This document shows, piece after piece, positions 8,262 through 15,980 of a stretch of DNA of 64,000 nucleotides (the stretch's first letter is position 1; each line of letters opens with the position of its first letter). Position numbers and translations under genes: made by a program. The notes beneath the pieces were generated by a model. The model did not search any database. It was not told where the DNA came from and was given only the letters and a program-made list of their open reading frames with translations. This stretch comes from Thioclava arctica (lineage in GTDB: Bacteria; Pseudomonadota; Alphaproteobacteria; Rhodobacterales; Rhodobacteraceae), in the NCBI RefSeq assembly GCF_040892615.1, contig NZ_JBFRYC010000005.1, positions 124,001 to 188,000 of the forward strand. Reading direction: 5' to 3'.

Positions 8262-9844
8262 CCGCGTCGGTCCAGCACAATCAACTCGATTGCGGCGCGT
8301 CGCGCCGTCGATTCCAGCCCCGCCAGACGCAGCAATTTCAGCCCATCGACCAAGCGCGGATAATCTCCGCGCGCGCCCTGCGCCACATCGTCGATCGCAT
8401 GCAACAGCGCCGCGCCCAGTTGATCGGGCAGTAGCCCTGCATAGCGCGCAGGCACCGCGCCGGGCGCTGTGTCAAAGACGTCCTTGAGCGCGCGGGTCAA
8501 ATCATCTTGGGCGGGAATGCCGGCGGACTGACCCTTGGCAAACCCGCTCAGCAAGGCCGCATTCGCCCCGGTGCCAGAGCCGTCATTCGCGATCTCTTCG
8601 TAATCCGGCGTCAAAAGCCCCAGATCATGGGCGATCCGGCCTGCGTCTCCGGGCAGGTTCATCGCCGCCAATCGGGTGCCGTATAGCGTGGCCAACATGG
8701 GTTCCAGCTCTTGTTTGGACATTTCGCGCCACGCGCGGGGCAGGGCCTTGGCCACCGCTGCGTTGTCCTGAGCGTTCATCGCCTTGTCCAGCGCCGTGAT
8801 GGCACTGACCCGATCCCAAAGCGCGCCCGAGGCCGCAGCCTTGCGTTCGGTATAAAGCCCCAAAAGCCGGTTCGGGTCGATCACCCCGGCGCGCGCCAGA
8901 CGCTCTGCTGCTTCAAGCTGCGCCTTCCAGCCGTTGTTTTCGGTCAGATCGGCATGCGCAAAGGCCAGCGGCAACATCGAGGTCGCAAGCGGCTGGCCAA
9001 TCGCCTCCATCATTTTGAAACTAAGCGGGGTCACCGGATCAGGGGGCGTTAGATCATCGGCACCATCGGCCAGTTCGGGATCAAGAAATTGCGCGATCAA
9101 TTCGGCCTGATCCTCTGGAATCTGTCCAAGCGCGCGGCCCGTGCCATAGGTCAATTCGGCGGTGTCCCAATGGCCCGTGCGCGCCAGGCAAAAGATGCGC
9201 GCCGGATATGAGGGCGCGATGGCGGGCGTGCGCTCCATCACGCGGCAGGCCTCGGTTTCATTGCCCAGCAACAGCGCGACGTCAAAGCGCCGCCGGAAAA
9301 TCGCCGGATTGGTCGGGTCCGCCTGTTCCAGTAAGGCATGGGCCTGCTGCAACGCGCCCATATCCAGCAGGCGATCCACCCGCGCCAGAAACAGCATGTC
9401 GCGCTGGGCGGGTGTGGTGATCTGCGGTGGGTCCAATTCGGCCAACAGCAGCGTCATCAGCAGATCATGCAATGCGGGCAGGTTGTCATCAGGGGTGTTG
9501 CGCAGCGCCCGCGCCAGTTCGGGCGCAGGCGTGCTGCCCCAAAGATTGGCGGGCAAGCCGGTGCGGGCCTCTGACAATAGCCCCAGCCGATCCGCCGAGG
9601 GCGCATCGAGCGACAAAACCGAGATGTTTTCGATCCCGCCTGCGCCGGAAACGGGGGGGTGGGTGGAGGCGCCGGGGCGCACCGCTGCGGGCGTGACAAC
9701 CGAACGCGACAGCCAGTCGATCGCTGAAAGCGGTTTCGTATCGCGCGTCTGAGCAGTTTGCGTTTGCGCGAGTGCTGGTGACGCCGCGGCGGCCCCGCCC
9801 AGCACCAGCGCAATCAGAAAAGCAAAACTGTGCTTAATTCCCAC
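8258..9844 (-). CDS. Secreted alpha-helical repeat protein of unknown function
   Basis: I do not recognise a named family. From a GTG at 9844 the protein is 528 residues and begins with a signal peptide (MGIKHSFAFLIALVLGGAAA, then SPALAQ as a likely cleavage site). The mature part is rich in Ala, Leu, Asp and Pro and shows repeating helical units reminiscent of TPR-like folds, for example the stretch around LLDMGALQQAHALLEQADP and the following units to about residue 400. A frame-open extension to 9907 would overlap the preceding small gene by 74 bases and bury the signal peptide, so I prefer 9844, which overlaps it by 11 bases. It is translationally coupled to xerD (ATGA). A periplasmic scaffolding role is only a guess. 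Confidence 0.7.
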   Translation of the reverse strand: MGIKHSFAFLIALVLGGAAAASPALAQTQTAQTRDTKPLSAIDWLSRSVVTPAAVRPGASTHPPVSGAGGIENISVLSLDAPSADRLGLLSEARTGLPANLWGSTPAPELARALRNTPDDNLPALHDLLMTLLLAELDPPQITTPAQRDMLFLARVDRLLDMGALQQAHALLEQADPTNPAIFRRRFDVALLLGNETEACRVMERTPAIAPSYPARIFCLARTGHWDTAELTYGTGRALGQIPEDQAELIAQFLDPELADGADDLTPPDPVTPLSFKMMEAIGQPLATSMLPLAFAHADLTENNGWKAQLEAAERLARAGVIDPNRLLGLYTERKAAASGALWDRVSAITALDKAMNAQDNAAVAKALPRAWREMSKQELEPMLATLYGTRLAAMNLPGDAGRIAHDLGLLTPDYEEIANDGSGTGANAALLSGFAKGQSAGIPAQDDLTRALKDVFDTAPGAVPARYAGLLPDQLGAALLHAIDDVAQGARGDYPRLVDGLKLLRLAGLESTARRAAIELIVLDRRG

Positions 9845-9998
9845 CCGTATCCCCGCCGCTGCCAAGGCCCCCCGGCAAGGTGACCTCGATGCGCTGTTGT
9901 TGCGCATCGGGTTTCATGTCGCCCAAGTAGGCATAGCCGATGATCCCGATCGCGCCGAGCACCAGAAGGATCACGACGAGCTTGAAGATACGCCCCAT
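9834..9998 (-). CDS. Small single-pass membrane protein (54 aa), unknown function
   Basis: Starting at the ATG at 9998 this protein has 54 residues: MGRIFK, one strong membrane helix (LVVILLVLGAIGIIGYAYL), then a hydrophilic tail (GDMKPDAQQQRIEVTLPGG) and a Gly-rich end. A longer in-frame reading to 10106 adds a basic, unconserved-looking leader and is less likely. It is the first gene of the minus-strand run leading into the secreted repeat protein and xerD, with which it overlaps, so the two may act together at the inner membrane. No function can be assigned. Confidence 0.6.
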   Translation of the reverse strand: MGRIFKLVVILLVLGAIGIIGYAYLGDMKPDAQQQRIEVTLPGGLGSGGDTGGN

Positions 9999-10188
9999 AG
10001 TCTCACTTTCAGCCGGATTGCGGCGCGTCCCGAAGCGGCGCGTCGTTCTTAGTTGCGGTTTCACATTGATCATATATGGCTTTTCAGGGAAGTTCACGCC
10101 ATTCAAGGGGTCTCATTTCACGATTGTGCAAGGCTCCGCCGATGGGGCAAGGCGCAGGCCGGAACGGGATTGACACGAAGGAGCGGCA

Positions 10189-10764
10189 GTGACGGTGGAT
10201 CAGCAGGGCTCTGGGGGCACGCTAAAGCGTTCTATTGTGCTTGTGGGCATGATGGGCTCGGGCAAGACAGCGGTGGGCACCGCGCTTGCGCGGATGTTAA
10301 ATGTGCCATTTCTGGACAGTGATCACGAAATCGAGCGCGCCGCGCAAATGAGCGTTGCCGAGATTTTCGCCCGCGATGGCGAGCCATTTTTTCGGGCGCG
10401 CGAATCAGAGGTGCTTGAGCGGCTGCTGTCAGGGCCGCCCGGGGTGATCTCGACCGGGGGCGGGGCGTTTCTGGCCGAGTCGAACCGCGCATTGATCGCG
10501 CGGTTGGGCGTATCGATCTGGTTGCGCGCCGATCTGAATCTGTTGTGGAACCGGGTGCGCCACAAAAACACCCGTCCGCTGTTGCGCACCGCTGACCCCA
10601 AGGCCACGCTGAGCGCGCTTTTAGAGGCCCGCGAGCCCCATTATTCCCAAGCCCAGCTTGTGGTTGAGGCAGAGCCCGAGCTGTCGATCACCGATATGGC
10701 CAAGAAAGTGGTTCAGACAGTCAAACAAGTGGATGGGCTGATTGAGGAGAGAAACGATGCGTGA
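10189..10764 (+). CDS. aroK: Shikimate kinase
   Basis: Shikimate kinase phosphorylates shikimate at the 3-OH in the chorismate pathway. The 191 residues contain Walker A (GMMGSGKTAVG, about residues 20-30), the shikimate-binding DSDHEIE and FRARESEVL, GVISTGGGAF, and the lid region around RPLL. The start is GTG at 10189, seven bases after a good AAGGAG. It overlaps aroB by eight bases and is cotranscribed with it. The order aroK-aroB divergent from xerD-linked genes is standard in this order of bacteria. Confidence 0.95.
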   Translation: MTVDQQGSGGTLKRSIVLVGMMGSGKTAVGTALARMLNVPFLDSDHEIERAAQMSVAEIFARDGEPFFRARESEVLERLLSGPPGVISTGGGAFLAESNRALIARLGVSIWLRADLNLLWNRVRHKNTRPLLRTADPKATLSALLEAREPHYSQAQLVVEAEPELSITDMAKKVVQTVKQVDGLIEERNDA

Positions 10765-11869
10765 GATTGTGCCAGTCAGCTTGGGGGCGCGGTCCTATGA
10801 GGTGCGCATCGGCACTGGGTTGCTGGCCAATGCCGGGGCCGAGATTGCGCCGCTCTTGCGCCGCCCGCGCGTGGCCGTGGTCGCAGATGAAACGGTCGCC
10901 GACCTGCATCTAGACGCTTTGCGCGCCGGGCTTGGCGATATCGAGATGGTCGCGCTGCGTCTGCCCCCCGGCGAGGGCACGAAAAGCTGGCCGCATTTTA
11001 CCCGCACCGTCGAATGGCTGCTGGAGCAAAAGGTCGAACGGCGCGATATCGTCATTGCGTTTGGTGGCGGTGTGATCGGCGATCTGGTGGGCTTTGCGGC
11101 GGCTGTTTTGCGCCGGGGCGTGCGCTTTGTGCAGATCCCGACGAGCCTGCTGGCACAGGTCGATAGCTCGGTTGGCGGCAAGACCGGGATCAATGCGCCC
11201 CAAGGCAAGAACCTGATCGGCGCGTTTCATCAACCCAGCCTCGTTCTGGCCGATCTTGAGGTGCTGGGCACGCTGAAGCCGCGCGATTTTCTGGCGGGCT
11301 ATGGCGAGGTCGTGAAATACGGGCTGCTCGGCGATGCCGCGTTTTTCGATTGGCTCGAGGCCAACGCCCCCGCGATGGCGGCGGGCGATATGGCGGGGCG
11401 GATGCATGCGGTCAAACGCTCGGTGCAGATGAAGGCCGAGATCGTGGCGCGCGATGAGACCGAACAAGGCGACCGCGCGCTTCTCAATCTGGGTCACACC
11501 TTTTGTCACGCGCTTGAGGCCGCGACGGGCTACGGGGATCGGCTGCTGCATGGCGAAGGCGTGGCGATTGGCTGCGCGCTCGCTTTTGAGCTTAGCCAAC
11601 GTCTGGGCCTGTGTTCGCAAGAGGCCCCCAGCCGCGTGCGCGCGCATCTGCGCACGATGGGGATGAAGGTTGATTTGGGTGATATTCCGGGCGACTTGCC
11701 GGGCACTGACGCGTTGATCGCGTTGATGGCGCAAGACAAGAAGGTCGAGGACGGCAAGCTGCGGTTTATCCTTGCGCGCGCAATTGGGCAAAGCTTTGTC
11801 AGCGCAGATGTGCCGCGCGATGTTCTGGCGGGCGTTCTGGACGATGCGCTGGCAACCCGCAGCGCCTGA
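10757..11869 (+). CDS. aroB: 3-dehydroquinate synthase
   Basis: AroB converts DAHP to 3-dehydroquinate, the second step of the shikimate pathway, using NAD and a divalent metal. The 370 residues show the NAD-binding GGGVIGDLVGFAAA, the substrate loop QIPTSLLAQVDSSVGGKTGIN, the metal-ligand region GHTFCHALE and the C-terminal QDKKVEDGKLRFIL. I use the ATG at 10757, preceded by GAGGAGA (10744-10750) at good spacing, not the in-frame ATG 15 bases earlier. The start lies inside the end of aroK. Confidence 0.95.
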   Translation: MREIVPVSLGARSYEVRIGTGLLANAGAEIAPLLRRPRVAVVADETVADLHLDALRAGLGDIEMVALRLPPGEGTKSWPHFTRTVEWLLEQKVERRDIVIAFGGGVIGDLVGFAAAVLRRGVRFVQIPTSLLAQVDSSVGGKTGINAPQGKNLIGAFHQPSLVLADLEVLGTLKPRDFLAGYGEVVKYGLLGDAAFFDWLEANAPAMAAGDMAGRMHAVKRSVQMKAEIVARDETEQGDRALLNLGHTFCHALEAATGYGDRLLHGEGVAIGCALAFELSQRLGLCSQEAPSRVRAHLRTMGMKVDLGDIPGDLPGTDALIALMAQDKKVEDGKLRFILARAIGQSFVSADVPRDVLAGVLDDALATRSA

Positions 11870-11916
11870 GATTTTCCGTTGCGGCGCGCGCGTGGCTCGA
11901 CTATATCCGCGCTCAG

Positions 11917-11993
11917 GCACCCATAGCTCAGCTGGATAGAGCGCTGCCCTCCGAAGGCAGAGGCCGTAGGTTCGAATCCTACTGGGTGCACCA
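11917..11993 (+). tRNA. tRNA-Arg (anticodon CCG)
   Basis: A complete cloverleaf of 77 bases is visible. The acceptor stem is GCACCCA with TGGGTGC, the D arm contains AGCTCAGCTGGATAGAGC, the anticodon stem CTGCC/GGCAG encloses the loop CTCCGAA with anticodon CCG, and the T arm has GTTCGAATC. The CCA end is encoded (11991-11993). It decodes CGG arginine codons. It lies 47 bases after aroB. Confidence 0.97.
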
Positions 11994-12118
11994 TTCTTTT
12001 CGATAGCTCATCTTGTGCGTTGCGCGTCTTGAATTCACGCGTGCATCCACACCTGCGTTGAAACGGTCTGCAAAACCAAGTGGCGATGCCATTTCGGGAT
12101 CTGTTTAAATCCGCAAAC

Positions 12119-12853
12119 CTATCCCGCGGGCGCTGACGCCTGAAACGCGCAGGGCGTGTCGATCAAGTCAGTGGGCTTGGCCAAACCTTCCAGATCGCTT
12201 GGGTCTGCGATCGTCACACGGCTCCCGTCGATTGCGACCCCATAGGGTTTAAGCTGTCGGATCGCGCGGCTCAGGTTTTCAGGGGTCATCCCAAGATTTG
12301 AGGCGAGGCGGCGCTTCTCGAGTCCAAGCTCGAAACTCTCGAGGTCTCCGGCAAGTTTGCGCGCGGACAAAAGATGGTTCGCCAGCCGTTCAAGCGAGCT
12401 GCGCAATTTCAGGTTCTTGGTGGCCATGATGTTGGCTCGATAACACTGGGCCAGCTCTGTCACGACCGCACGCGAAAAATCCGGGTCAAGATCGAACACC
12501 GCGCCGACGTCTTCAGAGGGAACCAGAATGATGCGCGATTTTTCAAGGGTGCGGGCCGACATAAGGTAGCGCGCACGTCGAATGGTGGCGGCAAGAATGA
12601 ACGTCGAGGTTGGTTGAAGAACGGCCATAGTCGTCTCACGCTCGTTCCAATTTGCGAACAACTCGACGGAGCCAGAGACCAGCACATGAAGAAAATCGCT
12701 CGTATCTCCTTCGGTAATCAATTCGATCATCGGCGGGAAATTTTGCACATAGGCACCGCGCATCAACAGAGAAAAGCGAGCGTCATCAAGGCCTGAGAAC
12801 AGGTCGAGGGACCGGATCTCTTCCGATTCGCGATCGCTTGTGTGGATGACCAT
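12119..12853 (-). CDS. narR: Crp/Fnr-family regulator, NarR-like
   Basis: This 244-residue Crp/Fnr regulator has an N-terminal cyclic-nucleotide-like beta roll (about residues 15-130) and a C-terminal helix-turn-helix (RLASNLGMTPENLSRAIRQL). It lacks the N-terminal cysteine set of FNR (the only cysteines are in AQCYRAN and near the C-terminus), so it should not carry an iron-sulfur cluster. Divergent placement from narK-narGHJI matches NarR of Paracoccus, a nitrate/nitrite-responsive activator of this operon; the name rests on that context. Two adjacent ATGs (12856, 12853) follow GGAGGT; the second has the better spacing and is used here. Confidence 0.78.
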   Translation of the reverse strand: MVIHTSDRESEEIRSLDLFSGLDDARFSLLMRGAYVQNFPPMIELITEGDTSDFLHVLVSGSVELFANWNERETTMAVLQPTSTFILAATIRRARYLMSARTLEKSRIILVPSEDVGAVFDLDPDFSRAVVTELAQCYRANIMATKNLKLRSSLERLANHLLSARKLAGDLESFELGLEKRRLASNLGMTPENLSRAIRQLKPYGVAIDGSRVTIADPSDLEGLAKPTDLIDTPCAFQASAPAG

Positions 12854-13001
12854 CATGTACCTCCGGCTGAAATTAGACGCCTTTGACCAAACAAATGTCA
12901 AGCGCGCTATGGGTCGACTGCTATCGCTGGTTTGATCTGCGTTCCGTTTGGTTGTGATAAATGTAAGGCGATGAATTATTTATATAATTTGGTGAATTTC
13001 T

Positions 13002-13015
13002 TTGATTTGCATCAA
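13002..13015. promoter_or_regulatory. Perfect FNR-type box upstream of narK
   Basis: TTGATTTGCATCAA is an exact match to the FNR/Anr consensus TTGAT-N4-ATCAA. Its centre lies about 85 bases before the narK1 start, which would place a class II transcription start near 13050. It sits in the AT-rich divergent region between the NarR-like gene and narK1 and could bind an oxygen-sensing FnrP-type protein or the NarR-like protein itself. A TATAAT sequence at 12983-12988 lies upstream of the box and has no well-placed -35 partner. Confidence 0.88.
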
Positions 13016-13093
13016 CATATCTGGCGAAGCAACGCTGTTGAGGTGGCCCCGGGTTAACCGGCGAAAGGTCGGTCCAAATCTTGGAGAGACATC

Positions 13094-14458
13094 ATGCACA
13101 CACTCGATGGCGTCACGCGCACGGAACAATACCGGGCCTTGGGCCTCAGCACCTTCGCCTTCACCGTCTGCTTTGCCGTCTGGACGATTTTTTCGATCAT
13201 CGGCGTACGGATCAAACAGGAACTCGGTCTGAGTGACACCCAATTTGGCCTGCTGGTTGCAACGCCGGTTCTGACCGGTTCGATTAGTCGGATTTTTCTG
13301 GGCGTCTGGACCGAGCAATTCGGCGGACGGATCATGTTTCCGTTGCAGATGCTGATCACGGCTGTTGCCGTCTGGCTGCTGGCAACCGTCCACACCTATG
13401 AGATTTTCTTGCTGGCTGCGTTGGGGCTGGGGCTTGCGGGTGGCTCGTTTATCGTGGGCGTGGCCTATACGTCCCGTTGGTTCGAAAAAGAGCGTCAGGG
13501 CACGGCCTTGGGGATCTTTGGCGCAGGCAATGTGGGCGCTGCGGTGACGAACTTTGCTGCACCTTTTCTTGTGGTGGCTTTGGGTTGGCAAGGGACGGCC
13601 AAGGTCTACTCCATCGTGCTGGTCGTGACTGCCGTGCTGTTCTATCTACTCGCCAAGACCGACCCGGTTCAGACCGAGCGCAAGAAAACGGGTGCCAAAC
13701 CGGTCTCGGCAAGCGATCAGCTTGCACCGCTCAAGGATATTCAGGTCTGGCGCTTTGCCACCTATTACTTCTTCGTCTTTGGTGGGTTTGTCGCGCTGGC
13801 CTCATTTCTGCCGCGCTACTATGTTGGCGCTTACGGTTTGCCGCTGACCACAGCGGGCGTTTTCGCGGGGTTCTACTCGCTGCCCGGTTCGGTTTTCCGC
13901 GCCCTCGGGGGGTGGATGTCGGACAAATGGGGCGCGCGCTCTGTGATGTATCTGACATTCCTCGTCTCGCTCGTGGTGCTGTTTATCATGAGCTACCCGG
14001 AAACGAGCTACACCGTATCTGGCATTCACGGGCCGATCACCTTCACCTTCGGGCTGAATGCGACGATGTTCATGGGAATGACGGTGCTGCTGGGGTTTGT
14101 AATGAGCCTCGGCAAGGCGGCGGTCTACAAACATATTCCGGTCTATTATCCCCATCACGTCGGTTCGGTTGGTGGCCTTGTGGGCATGATCGGCGGCCTT
14201 GGTGGATTTTTCCTGCCGATCTCGTTTGGCTTCCTGCTGGATCTGACCGGGGTCTGGACGGCGCCCTTCATGCTGATGTTCGTGCTGGTGCTGGTCTCGA
14301 CGATCTGGATGCATGTCGCGATCCGGCGGATGGAGCATGCGCGTCATCCGGGTCTGGCCGACGAAAAATACCTTTCAGACGTGCCCGAGGCCCCGCTTTC
14401 CCAAAGCCGTTCCGGTGCACGTGATGCCGGGCGCGCAATGCCGCAACCCGCGAAGTAA
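13094..14458 (+). CDS. NarK1-type nitrate transporter (MFS)
   Basis: This 454-residue major facilitator of the NarK family has about 12 membrane segments. The nitrate signature appears as GNVGAAVTN (first half) and GFVMSLGKAAVYKHIPVYYP plus GLVGMIGGLGGFF (second half). NarK1-type carriers are thought to act as nitrate/proton symporters that start nitrate respiration. In Paracoccus NarK1 and NarK2 are fused; here they are two genes 63 bases apart. The gene is the first of the nar operon, below the FNR box. Start ATG follows TTGGAGAG. Confidence 0.92.
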   Translation: MHTLDGVTRTEQYRALGLSTFAFTVCFAVWTIFSIIGVRIKQELGLSDTQFGLLVATPVLTGSISRIFLGVWTEQFGGRIMFPLQMLITAVAVWLLATVHTYEIFLLAALGLGLAGGSFIVGVAYTSRWFEKERQGTALGIFGAGNVGAAVTNFAAPFLVVALGWQGTAKVYSIVLVVTAVLFYLLAKTDPVQTERKKTGAKPVSASDQLAPLKDIQVWRFATYYFFVFGGFVALASFLPRYYVGAYGLPLTTAGVFAGFYSLPGSVFRALGGWMSDKWGARSVMYLTFLVSLVVLFIMSYPETSYTVSGIHGPITFTFGLNATMFMGMTVLLGFVMSLGKAAVYKHIPVYYPHHVGSVGGLVGMIGGLGGFFLPISFGFLLDLTGVWTAPFMLMFVLVLVSTIWMHVAIRRMEHARHPGLADEKYLSDVPEAPLSQSRSGARDAGRAMPQPAK

Positions 14459-14469
14459 CGAGTTTCCAG

Positions 14470-14490
14470 CGGGCCGCGCCCTGCGGCCTG
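14470..14490 (+). other. Hairpin between narK1 and narK2
   Basis: CGGGCCGC (14470-14477) pairs with GCGGCCTG (14483-14490), with one G-U pair, around a five-base loop. There is no following T run, so it is more likely an RNA processing or stability element than a terminator inside the operon. Confidence 0.4.
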
Positions 14491-14521
14491 CATCATCAAA
14501 GCACTCTATAGGAGCCGCATC

Positions 14522-15913
14522 ATGGCGAGCACCAATCTCTCCCCGACAAATGGCCACGTCCTGACCGACTGGCATCCCGAAGACCCCGATTTCTGGACCA
14601 CCCGCGGTCGCGCGATCGCGACCCGTAACCTGTGGATCTCGATCCCCGCGCTCTTGCTGGCCTTTTCGGTCTGGATGGTGTGGTCGGTGGTTGTCGCGAA
14701 ACTGCCCTCAATCGGGTTTGACTACACGACCGATCAGCTGTTCTGGCTGGCGGCACTGCCCGGCCTGTCAGGCGCGACGCTGCGCATCTTTTACAGCTTC
14801 ATGATCCCGATTTTTGGCGGGCGCAAATGGACGGCGCTGTCCACCGCGACCCTGTTGTTGCCCGCGCTTGGTATCGGTTTCGCGGTGCAGAACCCGAACA
14901 CGCCCTATTCGATGTTCCTGATCCTCGCGTTGATGTGCGGCTTTGGCGGGGGCAACTTCGCCTCGTCGATGGCCAATATCGCCTATTTCTACCCGAAGGC
15001 GCAAAAAGGTAACGCGCTGGCGATGAATGCGGGGCTTGGGAACCTTGGGGTTTCGGTGATGCAGTTCGTCGTGCCGTTGGTCATCACCTTTGGGGTGTTC
15101 GGGGCCATCGGTGGCGCGCCGCAGCAGCTTGCCGATGGGGGCGAGTTGTTTATGCAAAACGCCGGGTTCATCTGGGTGCCCTTTATCGCCATCGCTGCCG
15201 TTGTGGCGTGGTTCGGGATGAATGACATTGCCTCGGCGACTGCTTCGTTCAAGACGCAATCGGTGATTTTCGGGCGCTTCCATAACTGGGTGATGTCGTT
15301 TCTCTACACCGGGACATTCGGCAGCTTCATCGGCTATTCGGCGGGCTTCCCGCTGCTGATGAAGACTCAGTTTCCCGATGTGAACGTGCTGCAATACGCG
15401 TTCCTCGGTCCGCTTGTCGGTGCGCTAAGCCGCTCGGGCACGGGCTGGATTTCCGACCGTTTCGGCGGCGGGCGCGTCACGCTGTGGACCTTTATGGGAA
15501 TGATCATTGCGGTCTGGGGTGTGATGCAATTCCTGCCCTCTGGCGCGGATGCCGGGAATTTCTGGGGCTTCTTTGCCTGCTTCATGGTGCTGTTCTTCCT
15601 GACGGGTGTGGGCAACGCCTCGACCTTCCAGATGATCCCCACGATCATGCGCCAAGAAGTGCCGCGCTTGAACCCCGGGCTCGATCCGAAGGCTACGTTG
15701 AAGCAGTCTGAAATGGAGAGCGCAGGGATCATCGCCTTCACCTCCGCAATCGCGGCCTATGGCGCCTTTTTCATCCCCAAGGCCTACGGCATTTCGATCG
15801 ATTACACGGGCGCGCCCAACGCCGCGCTGTGGGGCTTTATGATCTTCTACGCGATCTGCGTGGTGGTGACCTGGTTCTTTTACAGCCGCAAGGGCGCCCC
15901 GGTTCCCTGCTGA
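14522..15913 (+). CDS. NarK2-type nitrate/nitrite antiporter (MFS)
   Basis: This 463-residue MFS carrier corresponds to the NarK2 half of fused NarK proteins, proposed to exchange nitrate for nitrite during steady respiration. About 12 hydrophobic segments are visible, with the motifs FGGGNFASSMANIAYFYPK and NAGLGNLGVSVMQF, and in the second half GVGNASTFQMIP. The soluble N-terminus (DWHPEDPDFWTTRGRAIATRN) is typical of this subgroup. It is followed 67 bases later by narG. Start ATG at 14522 follows ATAGGAG. Confidence 0.92.
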   Translation: MASTNLSPTNGHVLTDWHPEDPDFWTTRGRAIATRNLWISIPALLLAFSVWMVWSVVVAKLPSIGFDYTTDQLFWLAALPGLSGATLRIFYSFMIPIFGGRKWTALSTATLLLPALGIGFAVQNPNTPYSMFLILALMCGFGGGNFASSMANIAYFYPKAQKGNALAMNAGLGNLGVSVMQFVVPLVITFGVFGAIGGAPQQLADGGELFMQNAGFIWVPFIAIAAVVAWFGMNDIASATASFKTQSVIFGRFHNWVMSFLYTGTFGSFIGYSAGFPLLMKTQFPDVNVLQYAFLGPLVGALSRSGTGWISDRFGGGRVTLWTFMGMIIAVWGVMQFLPSGADAGNFWGFFACFMVLFFLTGVGNASTFQMIPTIMRQEVPRLNPGLDPKATLKQSEMESAGIIAFTSAIAAYGAFFIPKAYGISIDYTGAPNAALWGFMIFYAICVVVTWFFYSRKGAPVPC

Positions 15914-15923
15914 CATCCTGTGA

Positions 15924-15951
15924 CGCGCGCCCCGGCGTCTCGTGGCGCGCG
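15924..15951 (+). other. GC-rich hairpin upstream of narG
   Basis: CGCGCGCC (15924-15931) and GGCGCGCG (15944-15951) form a perfect eight-base-pair stem around a 12-base loop, ending 29 bases before the narG start. No T tract follows. It could separate transporter and enzyme expression by partial termination or protect the narG message. Confidence 0.45.
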
Positions 15952-15980
15952 CCCTTATCCTGTTCCCGAGGAGACGAGAT

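Noticed and set aside
11530..11994. Minus-strand open frame starting MVHPVGFEPTASAFGG
   Set aside because: Its start is the reverse complement of the tRNA-Arg gene, a well-known false protein; the rest lies antisense to aroB.
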